Position numbers and translations under genes: made by a program. Below, in pieces: positions 58,831-64,000 of a stretch of DNA of 64,000 nucleotides. The stretch is from assembly GCA_022113835.1 (NCBI GenBank), contig JAILWY010000018.1, positions 10,083,001-10,147,000 on the forward strand, read 5' to 3'. Source of the DNA: Atopsyche davidsoni. Taxonomy: Eukaryota > Arthropoda > Insecta > Trichoptera > Hydrobiosidae. Numbering within the stretch: the stretch's first letter is position 1; every line of letters starts with the position of its first letter. The notes under the pieces were generated by a model. That model ran no database searches, had not been told where the DNA came from, and saw only the letters and a program-made list of their open reading frames with translations.

Positions 58831-59984
58831 AAAATAATTTAGCACAGATTACTGCAAACTATTACGATGAATGTTTTTTTTTTTTTTTGAGTATTAGGCA
58901 AATTATATTCACCCAGTTACTTCAATTAAATAGTCAAGAATTTATTTCAGAAAAAAAAATGGGGCGTTTTTGACTACCCGGAAGAAGATTTTTTATAATT
59001 AATAAGCAATGTAATATGATAAGAAACTAGAAATTGATTGAGTATATTTAAAAAAATGGTATTTATATGTTCGCTAAGTAGTAAAAATACTATTTTATCA
59101 TCTGTGAGTGAAATTATTTATTCTGTAAAATAGTTTAGCACGGTAACAATCGATGAATGCATGGAGATTTACTAAAATTCATAATTTTTTTTTGATGATG
59201 AAGTTTGTGTGAGGGCCGTACAAAATGTATCAGCGGTGTTGGAAGTAATAATAAGAAGTGATTAAATTTAATATAAAACCATTTATTGTCAGTATTTTGG
59301 CATAGTTTGTACATTTTTTTATGAACAAAATACAATTTAGGATAATGATAATACTTAAGTGAGAATTCAATAAGAAAACAGACTTATTAAAATAAAACAT
59401 ATTTTAAAGATACCAAGAACAATAAATATACCTTTCATTACTAGATTCGTAAAAAAAAAATCCAGGTTATTTAGTACCCATTTATGATTTTTTTTGTAAA
59501 AGTAAACAAGCAATCTCATTCGTATACTGACAAAGTTAATAATTTATGAAAAATTGCAATCATACATACGTACTTACACATATTCACAAAAAAATTATTG
59601 AATTGGAAACGATAAGTTCAAGCCGTCATCTCACAAACTCCGTAAAATTACGGGTAGGTACTCACCTTTCAACCAGTTTTTTTTCCTTTCATCACAAATA
59701 AATGTTTAAATTTCAGAGAAGTTGGACAAAATAAATAAAATAATACACTTTCTTAGGTATAAAACACATAATTTCTGGCAGAACAGAAAAAACCAAATCA
59801 CCACGACCGCAGGCGGTACCGACGGTCGGGTGAACACTACGGCTCAAAAGTCATATTTATAATCAAAATTTACGAAAAATAAATTGCACTAGTACACAAC
59901 AAAAACAAAAACTATTATAAATACTATTTTTTTCGCTATAATAATGATATATTGACGATATATTGAGTAATAATGATCGCAACA
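58831..59984. other. AT-rich DNA upstream of charybde
   Basis: AT-rich with poly-T and poly-A runs and a small GC-richer patch at 59800-59850 (CGCAGGCGGTACCGACGGTCG). Short minus-strand frames are unrecognised. Confidence 0.5.
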
Positions 59985-60270
59985 TCGCCCGGCCCCTCAC
60001 CGAGCGACGAACAAAGAAAAATGACGACGCCCGTACAGGCAACACCGAGAGCCGCGCTCCGAGCAGCCGCAGCCGAGCGCCGCCGGACTCGGCCGAGGCG
60101 GCTGCGCGGCGATGCACGTAGCCCCGCCGCCGGGAGTGGGGAGGAGTCTACTTAAGCGGACGCCGGGCCAGCGTTGCAACAGTCCGCCAGACCGCATGTC
60201 CCGGAGTAGGTTAGCTCGACTCGTTGCTAGACGCAGTGCTCGAGACAAAGGCCTGTCAGATAGCGGTGTG
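59985..60270 (+). promoter_or_regulatory. CpG-rich proximal promoter region of charybde
   Basis: A dense CpG block (GCCGCGCTCCGAGCAGCCGC and similar) ends about 120 bp upstream of the predicted initiator. On the minus strand TACGTGC (60114-60120) supplies an ACGTG hypoxia-response-type core. The block may instead contain a second start site. CTTAAGCGGACGC (from 60153) and TTGCAACAGTCC (from 60174) could be an upstream leader. Overlapping open frames here are compositional. Confidence 0.5.
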
Positions 60271-60357
60271 TCGATGTTTTAGCCGGCTTTTTTGAATGTA
60301 CAAATAATTGTCACATCGGTTTGATCTCGCGGAATCGCATCACAATCATTGATCACT

Positions 60358-60382
60358 CTGAAGATATAATCATTATCTTCAG
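60358..60382. repeat. Inverted repeat enclosing the charybde TATA element
   Basis: CTGAAGATA (60358-60366) and its exact reverse complement TATCTTCAG (60374-60382) flank TAATCAT. The TATAAT of the core promoter (60365-60370) lies inside. Confidence 0.85.
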
Positions 60383-60396
60383 CGAGTAGAGTCAGT
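60365..60396 (+). promoter_or_regulatory. charybde core promoter: TATA and initiator
   Basis: TATAAT starts 29 bp before the A (60394) of the initiator TCAGT (60392-60396). Transcription would give a leader of about 105 nt before the ATG. The TATA lies within the inverted repeat 60358-60382, so a dimeric factor there would occlude TBP. No good downstream promoter element was seen. Confidence 0.55.
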
Positions 60397-60498
60397 GCGT
60401 GATCCTAGTACAAAAAGAACTTGTGATATTTTATCTTTAATTAGCCCCCTGTGGGATTTAAAATTTTAAAAGTGTTTAACGTAAAGGACCTTGATAAA
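60394..60498 (+). other. Predicted 5' UTR of charybde
   Basis: It runs from the proposed initiator A to the base before the ATG. It contains no upstream ATG. AT-rich toward the start codon, ending GATAAA, which gives A at -3. Confidence 0.5.
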
Positions 60499-61747
60499 AT
60501 GGAGGTGTTACCGGTACCCAATCAATTCAGCGTCACCTTTGGAAATGATAAAGGTAAGAATTTCTCATCAGCTGTTCCGCTATTCGAGCTCTAGAACATT
60601 CAGGAAGTGAAGACTTTCTTCGTTTGTTTGAATTGTCTCCGAGAGTTTTTTATTTACCCGCCGTGTATATTCACTGTCGAAATAGTATGTCGGTTGTCGA
60701 GATCGAGAGACGCTTCTCTCGAAAGATACGTTCGATTCGGTCCAGACCCTGTTACTATGCGATCGCTCGCCGGCCGGCCCGCGCTGTCAGTCCGCCCGTC
60801 GAGAGCGCTTTTACTACCGGCTTAGTTTATTGCGCACGTTTCGCGGAAATGTTTCTTCCTAAATGAATACATTATCAACAATAAGGTTATATTTCCTAAC
60901 TTTTTATCTATCTCGTGGCGTGCGTCCGTCCGACCGGTCGATCGACCGCTCGGGTGGGTGCTCGCATCGACGAGTCGGTTCCGCGTTAGCGGTCGAACGC
61001 GATCAAAGAATACGCGGTCTCGGAATAACTTTATAATTTTCCAAACATCCGAAAGTACGGAGCGACCTACTCGTCGCTCTCGACCTCCGCATGTAGGAGT
61101 AATGTGCACGACAATTTAAATCGGCTGACAATAAAGGGCGAACTGTCAAGTGACCCGTATATTTTTGAAACGTTACTAATGAAAAACTTTTGTTTTCTTT
61201 CAGGAAACCTCTGGGGTCTCACGAACAATCCTTCGGCGGCCGAAGTGGCTCAGCTGTCGCGGCGCCTCGAGGCGGAGTTGCGGGCGGCCAAGAGTGCGCT
61301 GGCTTGCGCCGAGGTGCTGCTGCCGGCGACTCTGCTGCCGCGCGTGGCTCGCGAGGCGCTGGACCTGGCCGACCCCGAGCCCTGCGGCGCACGCGGCTGC
61401 ACGCTCTTCATCCAACTCGAGGGCTCGGGCGAATGTCGACGCGTCGCCACCGTGAAGCTGGACGACTCTACAGTCTCCACCTTTGAACTGCACCTCACCC
61501 TCAAGCACGACGCCGGCAGCTGGACTAATCTTCTACCGCAATTCCTCAAGTGAGTTTATAACGCTTTCGGTTATTGTAAAATATTGTCATTTTAAAAGTT
61601 CACAACCCTTCGATATTCGGTTCGTTTCGTTACTGATAGTTTTAACTTTTTCCTTCCAGAAATTTGGCGAGGGGCGGTACGATAGTCATCAGTCCCCAGT
61701 TCACCCTGACCAAGAAGAAGCTTTATCGCTCGTACCAGGAAGAATGA
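60499..61747 (+). CDS. charybde: charybde/scylla homologue (REDD1/DDIT4 family), three coding exons
   Basis: Members of this family are small cytosolic proteins induced by hypoxia, starvation and other stress. They restrain TORC1 upstream of TSC1/TSC2. Coding exons are 60499-60553, 61204-61549 and 61660-61747, with GTAAGA and GTGAGT donors and TTTCAG and TTCCAG acceptors. They join in frame to a 162-aa protein. The RTP801 C-terminal domain spans about residues 33-157. Matching blocks are LEAELRAAKS (40-49), LPRVARE (63-69), EPCGARGC (77-84), VSTFELHLTL (109-118), LLPQFL (128-133), and TKKKLY (151-156), the conserved C-terminal motif. Drosophila and human relatives are longer (about 230-300 aa), mostly in a variable N-terminus that is nearly absent here. 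An alternative first exon upstream could supply it. The match is closer to the insect pair than to vertebrate DDIT4. Scylla and charybde cannot be separated here, so the symbol is for the pair. Confidence 0.93.
60554..61203 (+). other. charybde intron 1
   Basis: 650 bp with GTAAGA donor and TTTTGTTTTCTTTCAG acceptor, inserted after the first base of codon 19. It is GC-richer than the desert and CpG-containing (60660-60840 and 60915-61090), so it may hold regulatory sequence. GCGCACGTTT (60831-60840) includes another ACGTG core on the minus strand. Confidence 0.85.
61550..61659 (+). other. charybde intron 2
   Basis: A short 110-bp AT-rich intron with GTGAGT donor and TTTTTCCTTCCAG acceptor, interrupting the lysine codon 134 after its second base. 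The site lies just before the NLARGGTIVIS segment. Confidence 0.9.
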
Positions 61748-63630
61748 ATCGCTCGTGAGGTGTCAAGATCGCCCTCCCCCCGTCCGGACGTTGACGAGCA
61801 TCTCGCCACCGTCCCGATGACACTCTGATCTTCCGTCGAGCTCTGTAATTTTTTACTGTTATCGTTGAGGAAGCGAGAAGGCCATCCGATGAGAAGTACG
61901 TCTCGCCATTTGGACACTTTTGTATAATTTTGTAATTACGTAATGTTAATATTGTTATGGACGACGGTCGGCCCTCCCGGCACTTTCGGTGCTGGGCGAT
62001 TACGAGTACTCTGATCTCTTTGTGAAACAGTCATGAAGGCGTTTTAACTTTCTTATTGTTTTAATGTCATTTTCGCGTTCAGCAAATTAATTTCATTTTT
62101 CATCAATTCATTTGGACACCGCACAGTTCCAGTATGCGACCGCCCGTCTGGAGCGCTCTGTATTATTTAAATATTTTCTCATCTTTTTGCGATTCGACCC
62201 ACCAATTATTTCTTGAACGAAAAGGTAGAAAGTAAGACTGAAACGGTGTCCGGTCTCGGTGGGTGGAGCGCACCACGGGCGGGGCGAATGGCCGTCGCGA
62301 GGGGTCCCGGGCACTGTCCGGGTGCCCCTCCCTCTCTTCACCCATCACCCACATTTCTATTGATACTTTTATATTTACCCGGCGGTTTATAAATTCAAAC
62401 TATAAACTGGCCTTGTGATAGACGATAATATGTCTCATTTGCGTGAATGCTTCTCGCGTGAAAGTCTTGACGCGTGTTTTATCTTTCGATGAGAAGTCCA
62501 TCACTGTCGCGAACGTCTTTCTCCCCCACAGTGAAGAAACTGTGATCTCTGCGACGTCCTTCTGGGCGATCCGCCCCGTTTTCACTAGCTGAAACGTTTC
62601 GATAATGACAAAGACAAGGAACCCATCGAAGAAATGAACGGATGAAATATAATTTTTTATTTTAATATGTCATATTATATTAAGAAAGCACAGCGTGATA
62701 TGTAGTGTTTAATTAGACCTAAGGCCGGGCCCTCGGACCGGGGTTCCGTCCCCGGCTCGGAAGGCCTCTCTAGCTTTACGGCATGCGAGTCCGACTGAGG
62801 ACCCTCGTGCGAATGAATGTCGTTTTGTCCGGTTGCAATGCAAACAGTAAAACAAATCAGCCATGAGTTTGGAAAAGATATTTATAAAGCGCATCAATCG
62901 GAGGGACGCAAAAACAAAATATGAAATTAATATATCTCTATTATTAGCTTGTAAAATGTTGTATAAATACAAGATGGAAAGTGATAGAACCAGCAGTGAT
63001 AGCTTATTCAATAATCTTGTGCCGTTTAGGATGTCCCGGTCCGGCAGCCGAGACCGAGCAGGTCTCTGCCCGGGCCACTCATGGTACTTACTAAATCTTC
63101 CTTTATTTTGTAACAATTGTTTTCGAATCGTCAAAATATTTGTGTTATATTGTATTATAAATTATTGTAAACATCAAATTATAGATTATTCTGTGAATTG
63201 AATATGTTTTTATCGCCTACTTATTGTGTGCGTGAGTGTACGGAGAAGCTATATAATCTATATATCTCTATTGTAACTGTTATGAGTAGAGTAGGAAGGC
63301 AGCTCCGCGCGCCCGCCCGCCCCGGCGCGGGACGATGAGTGGAATATTTGTTCGTATTTTACTAGTTTGTACATTTTTTGTGATACTACTTTTATATGAA
63401 AATTAAATTTAACAAATGTGAATGCTGAAGGAGCGGGAGAATGAGTTATATATATTTGAAAGATCTATTTAAAGTAATGCAATAAGTATTGTCGTTTTTC
63501 CTTCGCGTCCGAGGGCGAGTCATTTCCTGCGTTTCATTTGGCGAGCATTCGTCGCTCATCTGCTGACACTGTGGTATCGGTATGTTAGTCGTGTATGTCG
63601 CGCGCCGCGCACTTCGTGTAACCTATCTTA

Positions 63631-63682
63631 AGTGTACTGAGTGTACTGAGTGTCCTGAGTGTCCTGAGTGTCCTGAGTGTCC
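63631..63682 (+). repeat. 9-bp minisatellite in the charybde 3' UTR
   Basis: The unit AGTGTMCTG is repeated almost six times (two units with A, four with C at the variable base, the last one incomplete). Confidence 0.9.
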
Positions 63683-63879
63683 GTAGGGTCCAGTGTACGC
63701 ACAATACGCCACATTATCAACCCGTGTATGTCCGTAACCGCCGGCCCGCGCGGCCCTTAGCGTATTTCTTCATATATTGTAACGATTAATATACGTATTA
63801 GAAAAGATATCAACACAAACGAAAGATTATATTCTTAGATATACATATAAACTATGAAATGACTGTCCTTTGAAAAACA

Positions 63880-63885
63880 AATAAA
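63880..63885 (+). terminator. Polyadenylation signal AATAAA of charybde
   Basis: AATAAA is followed 17-40 bases later by a GTGTCTCTTTCTGTATTTT region typical of downstream U/GU-rich elements. It is the first canonical signal I noticed after the stop that has this context. Cleavage is expected near 63900. Confidence 0.6.
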
Positions 63886-63900
63886 GTTTTTAAAAAAGTG

Positions 63901-64000
63901 TCTCTTTCTGTATTTTATAGTCGTCATCGTCGGAACCCCGCTCGGCTCGCACCGAGCCGATAATAATTAGTTGTAGTTCGCGAATATAAATATTAGTATT
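63901..64000. other. Sequence downstream of charybde
   Basis: A short GC-rich stretch (GGAACCCCGCTCGGCTCGC), then AT-rich DNA to the window edge. No gene is visible. Confidence 0.5.

Larger units (their letters stand above)
61748..63900 (+). other. Predicted charybde 3' UTR
   Basis: About 2.15 kb from the stop codon to just past AATAAA at 63880-63885. It carries GC-rich stem candidates: CCGGGG/CCCCGG at 62738-62755, and CCGCGC/GCGCGG at 63305-63330. It also has a 9-bp minisatellite (63631-63682) and AT-rich parts. Its length suggests room for post-transcriptional control, as expected for a fast stress gene. A 141-codon minus-strand frame (62709-63134) is antisense chance. Confidence 0.6.

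Noticed and set aside
61104..61203. Upstream extension of the main charybde exon as an alternative start
   Set aside because: The open frame extends into intron 1 but begins at GTG rather than ATG, and a strong acceptor at 61203 defines the exon edge.
62709..63134. 141-codon minus-strand frame
   Set aside because: It is antisense to the charybde 3' UTR, has no recognisable domain and no promoter or splice context.
1..64000. Prokaryotic-type systems: operons, CRISPR arrays, ribosome binding sites
   Set aside because: Spliced gene structure, AATAAA signal, hAT/mariner/Helitron elements and very low coding density show a eukaryotic nuclear genome. No regularly spaced repeat array was found.

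Overview
The window looks like a piece of an insect nuclear genome, most likely a moth or butterfly (Lepidoptera). It is AT-rich, almost empty of protein-coding sequence, and carries DNA transposon and Helitron debris. It ends with one clear gene: a spliced homologue of Drosophila charybde/scylla (vertebrate REDD1/DDIT4, a stress-induced inhibitor of TOR signalling). The insect assignment rests on the close match of this protein to charybde/scylla. The Lepidoptera assignment is an inference from the Helitron-type terminus, tRNA-derived fragments and base composition.

Layout. Positions 1 to about 54,900 form a gene desert of AT-rich DNA interrupted by more than thirty short islands (roughly 150 to 700 bp) of visibly higher GC. 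The islands contain intact short motifs of known transcription-factor classes (TGACGTCA, TGACTCA, TTAATTA, ATTTGCAT, TGTTTAT, CACGTG) and no convincing exon. They are best read as candidate cis-regulatory elements, although I cannot test conservation. The desert also holds tRNA-derived SINE fragments near 3.0-3.4 kb, two copies of a 129-bp dispersed repeat (12.8 and 33.2 kb), a locally duplicated 51-bp module at 25.6-25.8 kb, a perfect 16-bp-stem hairpin at 38.3 kb, a possible TATA+initiator promoter at 41.1 kb, GC-rich minisatellites at 45.2 and 46.3 kb, and a Helitron 3' terminus at 46.06 kb.

Positions 54,976-57,107 are a hAT transposon with matching 15-bp terminal inverted repeats and a perfect 8-bp target-site duplication. 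Its own transposase survives only as a broken N-terminal part on the minus strand. The remainder is replaced by a decayed mariner transposase on the plus strand.

Positions 57,108-60,350 are more AT-rich DNA with small islands, then a CpG-rich block (59,985-60,270). The charybde gene follows on the plus strand: TATA and initiator at 60,365-60,396, start codon at 60,499, three coding exons, stop at 61,747, and a long 3' UTR ending near the AATAAA at 63,880. The predicted protein is 162 aa, shorter than its relatives because the N-terminal region is very short.

How the parts may relate: charybde/scylla genes respond to hypoxia and stress and have complex developmental expression. The desert upstream is a plausible regulatory landscape for this gene or for a neighbour outside the window. 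Four CCACGTGG palindromes spread across it, and an ACGTG element by the promoter, fit bHLH/HIF-type control, but this remains inference.
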